Notes: generated by a model from the letters alone, not told the origin. Shown: positions 35,596 to 50,328, counted from the stretch's first letter. The stretch is DNA of 64,000 nt from Hemerocallis citrina (GCA_017893485.1 CM030358.1:153277368-153341367), one strand, 5' to 3'. Numbers and translations are program-made.

Positions 35596-36375
35596 CTCGA
35601 GACTCATGTCGAGCGTCGAGCCAGATGGCCTTGTGCTATAAGGCAATTTTATGGAAAAGCTAGGTGCCTGCTCGAGATCCATGCTGAGCATCGAGCCACA
35701 TGGCCTTGTGCTGTGAGGTAATTTTGTGGAAAAGCTAGGTGCCTACTTGAGATCCATGTCGAGCGTCGAGCCAGATGACCTTGTGCTGTGAGGAAATTTT
35801 TTGGAAAAGCTAAGTGCCTGCTCGAGATCCATGCTGAGCGATGAGCTAGATAGCCTTGTACTGTGAGGTAATTTTGTAGAAAAGCTAGGTGCCTGCTCGA
35901 GATCCATGCTGAGCATCGAGCCAGATGGCCCTGTGTTGTGCGACAATTTTCTGGAAAAGCTAGGTGCCTACTCGAGATCCATGCCGAGCGTCGAGCAAGA
36001 TGGCCTTATGCTATGGAAAATCTAGGTGCCTGCTCAAGATCCATGCCGAGCGTCGAGCCAGATGGCCTTGTTCTGTAAGGAAATTTTGTGGAAAAGCTAG
36101 GTGCCTACTCGAGATACAAGCCGAACGTCGAGCCAGATGGCCTTATGCGGTGAGGCAATTTTATGGAAAAGCTAGGTGCCTGCTTAAGATCCATGCCGAG
36201 CGTCGAGCCAAATAGCCTTGTGCTGTATGGGAAATTTGTGGAAAAGCTAGGTGCCTACTCGAGATCCATGCCGAGCGTCGAGCCAGATGGCCTTATGCTG
36301 TGAGGCAATATTGTGGAAAGTTAGGTGCCTGCTCGAGATCCATGCCTAGCATCGAGCCGAATGGCCTTACTGACT
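35596..36375. repeat. Tandem array B in the Tat 3' region (about 75-bp unit)
   Basis: About ten units of 'ctcgagatccatgccgagcg', 'tcgagccagatggccttgtg' and 'ttttgtggaaaagctaggtg'. Spacing is mostly 71-77 bp with one 62-bp unit. It shares the 'atgccgagc' core with array A. Confidence 0.92.
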
Positions 36376-36562
36376 GGCCAAATCCTTGTTTCTGTGTTTG
36401 GCATGTCCGAGGTGTACGCCGAGGTTCAAGCATTTTGGACTTGGGGAGAAATTAGTATTGGGGAGAAATTGTGCCGTATGTGGGCCACTCCTGTGGTGAC
36501 ACGTGTGATGATGATGTCAGGTTTGAGAATCTCGAGGAGTCACAGGATTTGTGCCAATCGAG

Positions 36563-36585
36563 GAGTCGTTGGGTTCACTATATAA
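36563..36585 (+). promoter_or_regulatory. CCAAT and TATA box of the antisense ORF
   Basis: 'gtgccaatcg' is followed 16 bp later by 'cactatataacccc' on the plus strand (TATATAA at 36579-36585), 138 bp before the first ATG of the antisense ORF. The spacing suits a plant core promoter. Confidence 0.6.
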
Positions 36586-36722
36586 CCCCTACCCCTCTCC
36601 TCATTTTTCACCTGTGCTTTCTTTCTCCAAGATCCCCAGTTTGCTCTGTAGCACTGTTCAGTTACCGGCGGCGAACTTTTCCGGCAACTTTCGGCATTTG
36701 AAATAGGTTAGTTTTTTCCATT

Positions 36723-38719
36723 ATGTCAAGGGCTCAGTATGGTTTGTCGTCCACCACCTCGGGTCGGGATGAAGGCCCGTGTCTCTCCGACTCAACGTCT
36801 TGGGAATCAGCGGAGAAGGTCTACGAGGTCACGCTGCTCCGTGGCAGAAGGCTCTTCGTAGTGGAGTCAAGTAACTCAGAAGGCGATGTGCACACGGCAG
36901 AGGGCAACGAAGAGGGAGTTGTTGGTAGTGTGGAGTAGGATGAGCTAATTGAAGGGGTGGGGATAACGAGGGAGTTGAATTCATCGAAGGGGACGAAGGA
37001 GTCGAGGACGATCACTCGACAGGAGACGACAATCTGGCCCCTTTGGTGATGCCCTCTCCCCCGAGGGGTCGTCGCGTTCGACGGAAGAAAATGAAGTGGA
37101 TCCTATCGGACAGCCCGAATGAGACGGCTCCCGAGATCAGGCTTGATGTACCCTTCACATTGTAGATGTGCTCCATCAGAATGTACCTAGACAATGTTGA
37201 GGAGTTGGTACGATACGTAGCGCAACCTTCCTCGCCTAGTCGACAGAAAATCTCCATGGAAAAAATGCCGATTGTACTGGCCGCGGACGACCTTCCAGTT
37301 ATTCGAGCCAACTACTTCATTGGTCAAGAGTACGAATTGTTGATTCCCAGCCCCGGTCTCCGTCCCACCGATAACTTGGCACCCTATTTTTGTATGTTTT
37401 CGGCGGACGCGTTCAGCTCAGGTTTACGACTACCGGTCCACCCGTTTATTCAGAAAGTTCTGAACTGGGCGTCGTTGAGTCCGATGCAGTATGGGCCCAA
37501 CTCTTGGAAGAAGTTCGTGTGCTTCATGCTTCTTAGTAAGGAGAAGGGCGCTCCCCTGAGGTTGAAACACTTCCGAGCGATCTTGGGTATTAGCTCGTCT
37601 GGTGAGTATGAAGGGATCTACTACATCTCGCCTCGCCGAGGAAGGAGGGTTGTACACGGGCATCCGGACTCCATTAAAGGGTGGAAGGGGAATATTTTAT
37701 CGTTCGGAACCTGACTCCCTAGGTGATACCCACGACGTGGAGTTTATATAAGCTCAACCTTAAGGACCCTTGCAAGTCAGATTTGACGGCCGAGGAGTGG
37801 GCAGACGTTGAGCGGATATGTTTGGGCAACAGCATTGGTTGGCCGAATGTGACGGAGAAGGTCCACTCCGAGGGGGTTTCGAAGGAACCTTCCCACCTGA
37901 TACCGAAAAAGTAGAAGGCCTTCAAGTCGGGCCCAAGCTCCAATAGCCAGAGGGTTACGGAAGTGGTGAAGAATGGACTCCCCCCCATCGCTCCATCGGC
38001 CGAGGAGATTATAGGCGATGCGGGGCTTCAACCATGGGCCCCGGACTGGACCGTTAGGGTTAGGGACACCTTGTTAGAGGGTCCCATGGCCATCAAGGTG
38101 GTCCAGAAGCTCGCCCCACCTCAGGACCGAAGGCCCGGGAGTGCAAAATCATCGAGTCCAGCTACATGAAATGGGCTATAGCGTGCGTGCAGGTAACCTT
38201 CGTTCCGTCCCTTTTGTAGTTTGTTTTCTTTATATAGTTTTGCAAGTCTGATTTCCTCGACTATAGGCTTGCCTGGAGGGTGCTCAGATGATGAAGCTCC
38301 ATGATCAGGAGCTGAAGAAAGAGGCGCGGAATGCTCAGCGCTATGAGGGGATGATGAAGAACCTTATGCTAGCACAGATGGCGCTCGAAGGCCGCAACCA
38401 GGCCCTTCAGGCCGAACGGGCTAATCAGGCCGATGCCAGCATGAAGCAAATGGCCGATCTGAGCAAAGAGGCCGACAAGCAAGTAAGAAAAGTTAAGCAG
38501 GTCGGCATGGACAAAGTCATTGAGGCCCATGATGAAGTCTACGCCCTAGCGATCCGGCACGTTAAGAACTACCACTCGGAGTTGGATATTAGTCAGTTTT
38601 ATTATGACATGGAGCTGTCCGAACACCCTATGACTCTCGGGAGTGGTGGTGACGACGACACTGCGACGGCCAACTGCAATGCTGAGCTGCCTGCCAAGGA
38701 AGAGGTTGGCCAGCAGTAG
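36723..38719 (+). pseudogene. Antisense ORF of the Tat element (PF04195-like 'putative gypsy-type transposon' protein), with intron
   Basis: Encoded opposite to gag-pol. ATG 36723 opens an acidic N terminus that stops at 36938. 37166-37714 contains the conserved core 'LRLPVHPFIQKVLNWASLSP' and 'GPNSWKKFVCFMLLSKEKGA', typical of the PF04195 family of plant Gypsy-associated proteins. After another break, 37723-38190 continues, and a 74-bp GT-AG intron (38193-38266) joins 'SSYMKWAIACVQ' in frame to 'ACLEGAQMMKLHDQELKKEA', a long coiled coil ending at 38719. Two stops or frameshifts inactivate it. Extra antisense ORFs are known from Tat elements; their role is unknown. Confidence 0.75.
38193..38266 (+). 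other. Intron in the antisense ORF
   Basis: Donor CAG|GTAACC, acceptor CTATAG|GCTTGC, T-rich between. Splicing restores a continuous frame across the junction, while the unspliced frame stops at once. Confidence 0.7.
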
Positions 38720-39837
38720 TATTTGCTATTTTCTTTTCCTCCTCATTCTGATCATATTTTATAGTCGCTGAATGCGAACTGGCCACCGCATTTTTGTAAA
38801 CATATTTTTTGAGTAATGAAAAGAGTTTTTTAGCTGAAACTTTTGACTTGAATATTGGGCGTGATTTTTAGCCAAGTATATACAGTTCGGAATGATGTTT
38901 CTTTGTTTTCCTATCTGATAGATGTGACCTTGAGAGTAGACCTCGGTTGTGCTGAGATGAACCGGATTAGGGGTAAGGTCTTGACCCTAGAGTCCGCTCT
39001 GGCTCAGTGCCATAAAGAGGCTCGCGGCCGAGAGGCGGCTGTCGAATACTTCATGGATAAGTCAAAGGGACTTAGCTTGGAGCTGGCGCATTTCTAGAAA
39101 CTGATAGCCGACTGTGACTTAGGAAGTGTGGAAGTTGTGTTTTCGATGGCTAGCACTTCCGCTCGGCGGCCATCGTCTGAGTATTTTCTTCATGAGGTTA
39201 TTGTGAAGAAGGAGTTGGAGGTACAACGGTATAAGATAATGCTCGGGATGTCCGGATCCTGATCCGTATCTTTTGGAAGCGCTTGCCATTCTGCCAGAGC
39301 TTCTTTGCCGACCCCGAGAATTGGGCCGGCAAGGCCTTGTGACGCCCAGAGCTCGGTCGCAAGTGTGTCTACCTTGGCAGTACCGGGCAATCCGGTGGAG
39401 GACCCAACTCGCTCAGCTGGCCTTGAACTTCTCGGTATCAACCCTGCAGCTCCGATACAGGAGCCCTAGGCCGATTGTGAACGATGTTATAAAGTCTCTC
39501 CTTGTAATGATGTACTTTCTTTGGTTGTAATAATAATAAGAGAGCATGATTGTATCGATTCTCGTGGGGTCTTTTGGTGCGTACATACATCCGAGCTCTG
39601 AGGATGAGTCTTCCTCATTCGGTCCGAGGAGCGAGTGCGATCCGAGGGGTGAGGACTTGTAAAACATGAAGGGGACCGAGGGTTCCCGAGTGACTAATAA
39701 TAAAGGAAGTTTCGTCTTCCAAGGGCATAAATGCCTTCAATAGATGTTTCGGCTTTCCATGTCATAAATGCTCTTCTTTGGGCTATATAATCCTCACCCC
39801 CCCCCATTTCATTCCTCGCTTCACTGTGAGCTCTCAT
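38720..39837 (+). other. Downstream part of the antisense unit, with second coiled-coil frame and second TATA box
   Basis: 38935-39097 reads 'CAEMNRIRGKVLTLESALAQ' then 'AAVEYFMDKSKGLSLELAHF', a coiled-coil-like frame that may be a leftover of the antisense gene. A second TATATAA (39784-39790) with a C-rich follow-on mirrors the 36579 promoter. The remainder has no recognised gene. Confidence 0.45.
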
Positions 39838-39998
39838 CACTGGTGGCTCTCCTACCGCCCTCTTACAATTAGCGGTAATGGGGATGAATTCTGTTTTATC
39901 CGTAGTTGCTAGTGGGTGAAAGGGGGGGTCAGCTCAGAGTGCGAGGCTCCAAGCAGTCGCCGAAGGCAAGTGTCAAAAATAAAAATCTTGTCCGAGGG
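39838..39998. repeat. Tandem unit D (about 170 bp), left copy, split from its array by the nested element
   Basis: 'ggtggctctcctaccgccct', 'gggtgaaaggggg' and 'aaaatcttgtccgaggg' recur to the right of the nested element at 43503-43668 and 43677-43830. Confidence 0.85.
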
Positions 39999-43441
<3,443 letters not shown>

Positions 43442-43490
43442 GAGAGATCACACACACACACAAAAGCATTATATTATCCGGGGTATTACA
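43442..43490. repeat. 49-bp duplication of the element 2 terminus
   Basis: 'gagagatc', an AC run, 'aaaagcattatattatccgg' and 'ggtattaca' repeat the last part of element 2 and its TSD. The copy itself is followed by 'gagagatcc'. Confidence 0.9.
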
Positions 43491-43502
43491 GAGAGATCCT
43501 GT

Positions 43503-43830
43503 GACTGGTGGCTCTCCTACCACCCTCGGACAGTTAGGAGTAGTGGTGATGAAGGCTGTTCTACCCCTGACTATTGGCAGGTGAAAGGGCGGTCAACTGG
43601 GAACACGAGGCTCAAGGAGCTTGCCGAAGGTGAGTGCCCAAAAATGAAAATCTTTTCCAAGGGCTCCAGTGTTCGGTGACTCTCCTACCGCCCGCTGACA
43701 GTTAGGGGTAGCGGTGATGAAGGCTGTACTACTCCTGGCTATCAGCGGGTGAAAGGGGGATCAGCTCGGCGTGCAGGGCTCGGAGGTCCTTGTTGTGGGC
43801 GAGGGTCGCAAATCAAACTGAAACTTTGGG
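43503..43830. repeat. Tandem array D continued (about two units)
   Basis: Two units of about 170 bp with 'gctctcctaccgccc', 'gtgatgaaggctgt' and 'gggtgaaaggggg', continuing the copy at 39838. Confidence 0.85.
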
Positions 43831-44745
43831 TAAGCGGTGAGTTGAAGTCCATGCCGAGGGCAAGGACATTGGTAGCCAAAGTCTGAGCCGAGGGGCTAGG
43901 ACTTAAGGGATTGAAGAATCCCTCATAGGTGGTCAAAGTCCATGCCGAGGGACGAGGACGTTAGTATGAGGGATTTGTGAAATCCCTCATAGGTGGTCGA
44001 AGTCCATGCCGAGCGGCGAGGACGTTAGTAACCTAGGTCCGAATCGAGGGGCAAGAATTTGAGGGATTGAGAAATCCCTTATAGGTGGTCGAAGTCCATG
44101 CCGAGCGGCGAGGACTTTAATACCCGAGGTCCGAGCCGAGGGACAAAGACTTAAGTATGAGAAATTGAGAAATTCCTCATAGGTGATCGAAGTCCAAGCC
44201 GAGTGGCGAGGGCGTGAGGGATTGAAGAATCCCTCGTAGGTGGCCGAAGTCTATGCCGAGCAGGAAGGACGTTAGTAACCGAGGTCCGAGCTGAGGGACA
44301 AGGACTTGAGGGATTGAGAAATCCCTCATAGGTGGTCGAAGTCCAAGCCAAGCTGCGAGGACGTGAGGGATTGAAGAGTCCTTCACAAGTGGTCGAAGTC
44401 CATGCTGAGCGGCGAGGCCATTAGAAACCGAGGATTGAGCCGAGGGGCAAGGACTTGAGGGATTGAGATATCTCTCATAGGTGGTCGAAGTCCATGCCGA
44501 GCAGTAAGGACACTAGTATGAGGGATTGAGAAATCCCTCATAGGTGGTCGAAGTCCAAGCCGAGCGGCGAGAACATGAGAGAATGAAGAATCTCTCGTAG
44601 GTGGTCGAAGTCCATGCCGAGCGGCGAGGATGTTAGTACCCGAGGTCCGAGCCGAGGGGCAAGGACTTAAGGGATTGAAAAATCTCTCATGGGTGGTCGA
44701 AGTCCATGCCGTGCGGCATCGACGTGAGCGATTGAGAAATCCACA
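43831..44745. repeat. Tandem array C between integrase and antisense region
   Basis: About ten diverged units of 'ggtggtcgaagtccatgccg', 'agcggcgaggacgttagta' and 'gagggattgagaaatccctc'. Unit length alternates (about 80-145 bp) through internal deletions. The last phrase is itself palindromic (GAGGGATT...AATCCCTC). Confidence 0.88.
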
Positions 44746-44779
44746 AACTTTGATTTGTTAAACAAAATCTCTTGCTTTG

Positions 44780-45905
44780 ATATCATGTTTGTTTATTCAC
44801 AAGAAAATTGGCACGTAGCGCCCATTACAATAGTGGACTCTCCCTCACTTTCCTTCTTGAAACTTGATGAGGTGCTCTGCGTTCCAGGGCCTCTTAACCA
44901 TATTACCCCCAAGGTCTTCGAGTCGGTAAGTACCAGGACGTACCACTTGGAAGACCTTATACGAGACTTCCTAATTGGGGGCGAGCTTGCCTCTTGTTGT
45001 GGGCTGGGAGATTGCTAGCTTTCTGAGTACGAGTTCTCCTTTGTTGATGTTGGTCGGGCAGAATTTCTTGTTGTAAAGCCTCTCAATTCGCTGCTGATAT
45101 ATGGCCTGCCAGATGGTGGACCTTTTCCGGACTTCATCAGTGAGGTTCAGGTTCGCCCTGAGGTCGCTTGAGTTTGATTCCTCGTCGAAGCTTATGTACC
45201 TAGGTGACGGGAGGCCGACTTCCAGAGGGATGACCGCCTCGGTCCTATATGCCAGGTTTAACGGGGACTCGCCAGTCATGATTCTCTTGGTAGTCCGGTG
45301 TGATCAGAGGATGCTTGATAACTCTTCGACCCATAGACCCTTAGGGTATTGGTGCCGCTTTTTGAGACCGTTAAGTATTTTTTGGTTGGCATTTTCTGCT
45401 TGGCCGTTTGATTGGGGTGAGAGATTGATGAGAAGCGTTGTTGAATGCTGATGTCTTCACAAAACTTTTGAAAATTTTTGCCGGTGAACTGGGTTCCGTT
45501 ATCGGTGACTAGCACACGCAGGATCCCGAACCGACAGATGATGTGCTTCTAGAAGAATTATTGGGCTTGATGCTCCGTGATCGTGGCTAGGGGTTCTTCC
45601 TCAGACCACTTAGTGAAGTAATCGATGGCCACGATGAGGAATCATCTTTGGCCGGTAGCCTGTGGAAAGGGGTCGACCAGGTCCATCCTCCACATGGCAT
45701 AGGGGGTAGGGCTGGCGAACGACTTCAGTTCGGCTTGGGGTGATCGTCTGATGGGAGAGAAACTTTGGCAGAGGCCGCACCCTTTTACTAGGTCCTGAGC
45801 GTCTTGCAGCATAGTCGTCCAGTAGTAGTCGTGGTTGAGCGCTTTTCAGGCCAGCAACCTGCTACCCAAGTGACATCCCCCAATCCCTTCGTGTAGCTCC
45901 TCCAG
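44780..45905 (-). pseudogene. Tat integrase
   Basis: Minus-strand frames give the zinc-binding end ('VKGCGLCQSFS'), the first catalytic region ('MWRMDLVDPFP'), 'VAIDYFTKWSEE', the second Asp in 'LVTDNGTQFTGKNFQKFCED', and the C-terminal 'ERLYNKKFCPTNINKGELVL'. In the third block the expected NGQAE reads TAKQKMP, so the catalytic Glu is lost. Several stops break the frame. The C-terminal part 'ESPLNLAYRTEAVIPLEVGL' (45279-44971) is the familiar Gypsy core end. It inserted cDNA into chromosomes when active. Confidence 0.85.
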
Positions 45906-46066
45906 GGCATACTTAGCTTCATCTGGTTGTAGATAGTAGAGATAAGGTCTCCCGTCAGCCTTTGTGTAGGAGCGCTTGAAGAGCACGTCCCTAATCAAGG
46001 CGAACCTTTCGGACCGGATCCTCATGGTCCATGCCGCCGCACGGTCCTACGGTAGCTCGCCGTTGA

Positions 46067-46605
46067 TCAGGAATTTTGTATAGGATCCATCCATGTCTTG
46101 ACTCGCTCGCCGGAGGCGAGACAAAGGACTTCAGGTTCTTCAATGTTGGGTTTGAGGTGGACCTCGACTAGGACGGTGCGGTCTAATCCTCTGAGGGATG
46201 ACGATGCAATTTTGGACAAGGAGTCGGCGTGACAATTTTGTTCTCTTGGGATCCGCCGGACCTCCGCATGCTCGAAGAGTTCCAGGAGCTGTTTTGTGCG
46301 TGCCAAGTACTGGGTCATCCTAAGGTTGCGGGCTTCGTACTCTCCGGTGATCTGATTGACCACGAGCTGGAATCACTGAAGACCCGTATTTGTCTTGCCC
46401 TCGCCTAGTAGGCCAGTTTGAGTCTAGCAATCAAAGCTTCATATTCCGCCTCGTTGTTTGTGGCTAAAAATTGAGTCGAAGATAATACTGGAGGATAAAG
46501 TCGTTGGGGCCCCTAAGGATGATGCCAGCTCTGTTCCCTTCCTAGCATGATGATCCATTCACATAGGTCCAATGCCGGGATGTCCTCCCGAATTTCTGGG
46601 GACTT
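46067..46605 (-). pseudogene. Second, archaeal-type RNase H (aRNH) of the Tat element
   Basis: The frames give 'WTYVNGSSC' (family: W.lyVDGSS; the catalytic Asp is Asn), 'LATNNEAEYEALIARLKLAY' and 'QITGEYEARNLRMTQYLART', then 'EVRRIPREQNCHADSLSKIA'. This second RNase H placed after the retroviral-type one is a Tat-lineage feature. Stops at two points show decay. Confidence 0.83.
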
Positions 46606-47305
46606 GAGGATGGTGCACTTCGTAATGAACTCAGCGAGAGCTTGGCGCTTGATGGCCGTCCAAGGAAGGTAGCTAATTTCGTGCTGGCAAAGCTCGATTG
46701 ACCACTTGATTAAGTGGCCAGAGTTATCAGGCTTGTCAAGGATCACTTAGAGAGGCTATTCTGTAAGGACGCGTATGGAGTGGGCCTGGAAGTAGGGTCG
46801 AAGTTTCCGTGCAGCCATCACCAATGCGTAGGAAATCTTTTCCATCCTGGGGTATCAGACCTCGGCATCGTGCAGAACCTTGCTGACATAATAGAGGGGC
46901 TTATACACCCCTTCCTCCTCTCTAACCAACACGACGCTGAGCGCGTGTTCCGTGGCGGCCAGGTAGAGGAAGAGGGCATTGCCCAGTTCTGGCTTGCTGA
47001 GGAGCAGTGGGTTGGCAAGGTAAGCTTTAAGTTGGTCAAATGCCTCTTGTTGAGAGGTTTCCCACTCAAAGCTTTTTGCCCCCCGGAGGGCCTTGAAGAA
47101 TGGGAGCGACTTCTCTCCTGACTTCTAGAGAAAACGGCCAATGGCCGCCAATCGCCCCGTGAGCCTTTGGACTTCTTTGACGTTTCTCGAAGGGGCCATG
47201 TTGAGGATGGCTTGAATCTTCTCGGGGTTTGCCTCGATGCCCGCTGGCTCACCACAAATTTGAGAAACCTTCCTGAGGAGACGCCGAAGCCGCATTTAGA
47301 GGGCT
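46606..47305 (-). pseudogene. RT thumb and RNase H of the Tat element
   Basis: Fragments such as 'LLLYLAATEHALSVVLVREE', 'KPLYYVSKVLHDAE' and 'IKRQALAEFITKC' are typical of the RNase H joined to Gypsy RT. Frameshifts separate them. Together they once removed the RNA strand during reverse transcription. Confidence 0.82.
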
Positions 47306-47309
47306 TGAG

Positions 47310-48040
47310 TCTCATGTTGTGAGATGGTCGAACCTCGAAAGCCTCTTTGAGGTCGCTGACATGATCCTACCTCTGCGACTTTTGACAAGCATATCGTTAA
47401 CATACACTTCCATGTTCCGGCAAATCAGGTATTTGAAGACCCAGTTGACGAGCCTTTGATATGTGGCGCTGGCATTCTTCAGCCCGAAAGGCATGACCTG
47501 ATAACAGTAAAGGCCTTAGTCGATCACGAATGCGGTCTTCAGTATGTTTGGAGGGAACATTCTTATCTGTTTGTAGCCTAAAAAGGCATCCATGAAGCTC
47601 CGCAGCTCATGCCCCGAGGTTGCGACTGTCAGGGCGTCGATGTTCGGAAGAGGAAATGGATCTTTAGGACAAGCCTTGTTGAGCTCTGTGAAATCTATGC
47701 AGATTCTCTATTTCCTGCTCGTATTCTTCACCATCACAACATTGGCCAGCCACTCCGAGTAGCTGACTTCCTGTATAAACTGTACCGAGAGGAATTTGCC
47801 TACTTCTTCCCTTACTGCCTGCTACCTGTCGGAGGCAAACTTACATATTTTCTGTTGGACCGGCTTTGAGTTCAAGTGGATGCTTAGCTGGTGCATTATA
47901 ATGTCTTCGGAAATCCCCCGCATGTCGGATGGCTTCCAGGCGAAGAGGTCGAAATTCCGACGGATGCATTCGATGATTGCCAGCTCCAGGTCCGGGGCCA
48001 GGGATTGCCTTACTCGAAACCATTTGGACACGTCTACCTC
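47310..48040 (-). pseudogene. Tat reverse transcriptase, YVDD changed to YVND
   Basis: In order on the minus strand: 'CIRRNFDLFAWKPSDMRGIS', 'RICIDFTELNKACPKDPFPL', 'SFMDAFLGYKQIRM', 'YCYQVMPFGLKNASATYQRL' and 'MEVYVNDMLVKS'. All RT blocks are recognisable, but the catalytic YVDD box reads YVND and in-frame stops occur near 47710 and 47515. It cannot act on its own. Confidence 0.9.
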
Positions 48041-48181
48041 GGAGAAAGAGACCGACCTCCTCCAGCACGTCTACGGGCTCTAAGGCTTGCTCGGAATGGA
48101 GTTCTACCGCGTCAAAGGGAAAGACTCCGCCTCCCACTGCAGTCATGTAGCACGAACGTGCTGATTCCTGATTCCCCCGGA

Positions 48182-48568
48182 CTACACCGATCCGTGATCT
48201 GTGGAAAACTTCAGCTTCAAGTGGTAGCCGGAGGGAACCGCCTGGAGTGTGCAAAGGCCGGGTCTGCCGAGAATAGCATTGTAGGCCGCCTTAATATTGA
48301 CCACCATGAAGTCCATTGCTTCGGTCCAGAGGGTCGGGGCCGTACCGGCGGTCACGACAAGTGTGACAATTCCTTCGATTTGAATTGGAACGCCAGAGAA
48401 CCCATGGAGCGTGTACCCCGCCGATTTCAACCTTTTGCGAGAGAGCTTGAGGCTTTCGAACGCGGCCAGAAATAGAATATTGACCGAACTCCCGTTTTCC
48501 ACAAGGTTACCTCGGACCTCATGGTTCACCATGCTGAGGTTGATCACCAGAGCATCACAATGGGGCAT
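48182..48568 (-). pseudogene. Tat aspartic protease, active-site Asp lost
   Basis: 128-codon frame: 'PHCDALVINLSMVNHEVRGN', 'VENGSSVNILFLAAF' (family VDNGSS; Asp replaced by Glu), 'YTLHGFSGVPIQIEG' and 'YNAILGRPGLCTLQAVPSGY'. The last is the C-terminal ILGRP block of plant Gypsy proteases. The frame is open across the whole domain. Confidence 0.88.
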
Positions 48569-48855
48569 TCTAATGCCTTCGAGTTCTTCATTAGAGAATG
48601 AGACTGCCAGCCTCTGGTCCGCGGGGGTGGATAGTTATGAACAAAGTTTACTTCCCGAACGAAGCCTTTGCGGGAAGTGTTCGATCCTCACCCCAGAGGT
48701 CCGCCGTGGACACAGTGAAGGATGGCCGGCCCACCTGGCTCCTCGAGCTCGGGCTCAGGCTCAGGCCGCCTGCTGATCGTCCAAGTAGAAGGTGATGGCC
48801 ATGGATTCCTCTGGTCTTTGGGGTCGGTTCGAGTGAACTCCCTAAAGTACCCCCT

Positions 48856-49760
48856 CTAGATGATGGCTTCAATTTCGGCTTTGAAGGCGCGACAATTATC
48901 TTTCTCGTGCCCATTATCTCGATGGAAGCAACAGTATAACCTCCGGTCCCTCTTCTTGTTGCTGTTAGGTCGGGGAGGAAGGCAGACGATACCCTTGTTC
49001 TCGATTTCAGGAGGATGGCCGACACGTTTTGTGTTAGCGAAGTGTACCTCTTGAAACGGGGGACCGGCGGGGAGCTTTTCTGGGCAGACGAATCTTTCTG
49101 GGCCTTCTTCATATGCTTGGATTCTTCGGTCTTCCTCTTTCCCTTGCCTGGGGTTTCTTTTAGGCCTTCGGGGATGGATGTACTTTTCGACCCTGTTGAG
49201 GAGGTCGGGAAAGTCTAGCGGCGGTTTCTTGGCCAAAGAAGCCTTCAACTGGTTGTAGCGAAATTGTGCCAAAAGACTGCCGAGGCGACACTAGCATCGA
49301 GGGACGAGACCGCCCTGGCTTCGGTTGTGAACCTCTGCACAAACTCATGGAGGGGCTCTCCTTCCTTCTGCTTGAGGTCCAGAAGGGACGCGCTTGTCTT
49401 CTCGACCTTCCGGCTGATCACAAAGTAAGCAAAAAAGTTTGCTTCGAGCTGGTCGAATGAGAAGACCGATCCGAGGGCATGCTTTGAGAACCATTTTTAG
49501 CCGGGACACGCAGGGTGGCAGGGAAGGCATGGCATTGGAGAGTATTTGATGCTCTGTGAATCATCATGAGGGTTTTGAACCCTTCCATGTGATCAGATGG
49601 ATCACTCTTGCCATTGTAAGTCTCGAACTGTGGCGGTCTGAAATTCCTGGGAATCTTAGCATCTAGAGTTTGGGGGGAGAACGGGGGTCGGCTTGGCTGA
49701 TGTGCCCGGCTGATTTGTGTTCCTCCCTCGTTAATACGGGCGAGGCGATTCTCCATCTCC
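48856..49760 (-). pseudogene. Tat gag with Tat-type zinc motif
   Basis: 49756-49418 has 'FRPPQFETYNGKSDPSDHME' and 'LQCHAFPATLRVPAKNGSQ', the capsid region of plant Gypsy gag. After a frame change, 49272-48856 has 'FRYNQLKASLAKKPPLDFPD' and ends in the zinc motif 'CCFHRDNGHEKDNCRAFKAE', the Tat form with FH and GH. Frameshifts near 49160-49500 break it. Gag forms the particle that packages element RNA. Confidence 0.88.
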
Positions 49761-50328
49761 TGGAGGCAGTGGAGGACGATTTCGTTCTGCCAAGGTGGTT
49801 GGGACGAACCGTGAGACTCGGGACCCTAAACCTCTTTGCGCCTTGGGCCGGTAATTTGTTGTTCAAATCAGGGGCTGCCTCCGAGGGCTTTGAGGATCTC
49901 GAGCCTGAAGTCCTAGAACTCGGATCTGGTGACTAGAGCATGTTCGCCCTGACCGGGCAGAGGTGAACCACCCCTTGGGGAGTGTCTACAGTTGTGTTCC
50001 CTGCTTCGGGATGGGAGATTGCTATGAGTCGGAACTGGGTTGGAAGGAACCGGCCCGGTTCCTTGATCAGCTGAGTTGGAGACGGTGGTCACTCATGGCT
50101 GCCGGCGGTTGATGGTATGTCGTAAGTCCCGGACGACTGAGCGTGAGGCGCTCGGGCCCGGTCCCGCCGTACCATTGGCTGGTGGTCGGTTAGATCTCTG
50201 AGTGTTCACATGGCTGTGAGAGGGGGGAGGGTCTGGAAGGCATCCAGCGGTGAAGGCTCTTCTTGCTTTGGGAGTCATGGGAGGGCTCGGCTTCAAGAGA
50301 GATCTGAGCTTTGGTTCGAGTCAGTCGA
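49761..50328 (-). other. 5' untranslated leader of the Tat element
   Basis: Lies between PBS and gag. Short overlapping frames only; no domain recognised. Confidence 0.55.

Noticed and set aside
34600..36375. Possible CRISPR-like array
   Set aside because: Units are diverged, adjoin without unique spacers and lie in a plant Gypsy 3' region.
34587..36585. Many overlapping ORFs in the repeat arrays
   Set aside because: Arise from repeat units lacking stops; not conserved in one frame.
46714..48475. Plus-strand ORFs across the pol region
   Set aside because: Shadows of the minus-strand Gypsy domains, which carry all the recognisable motifs.
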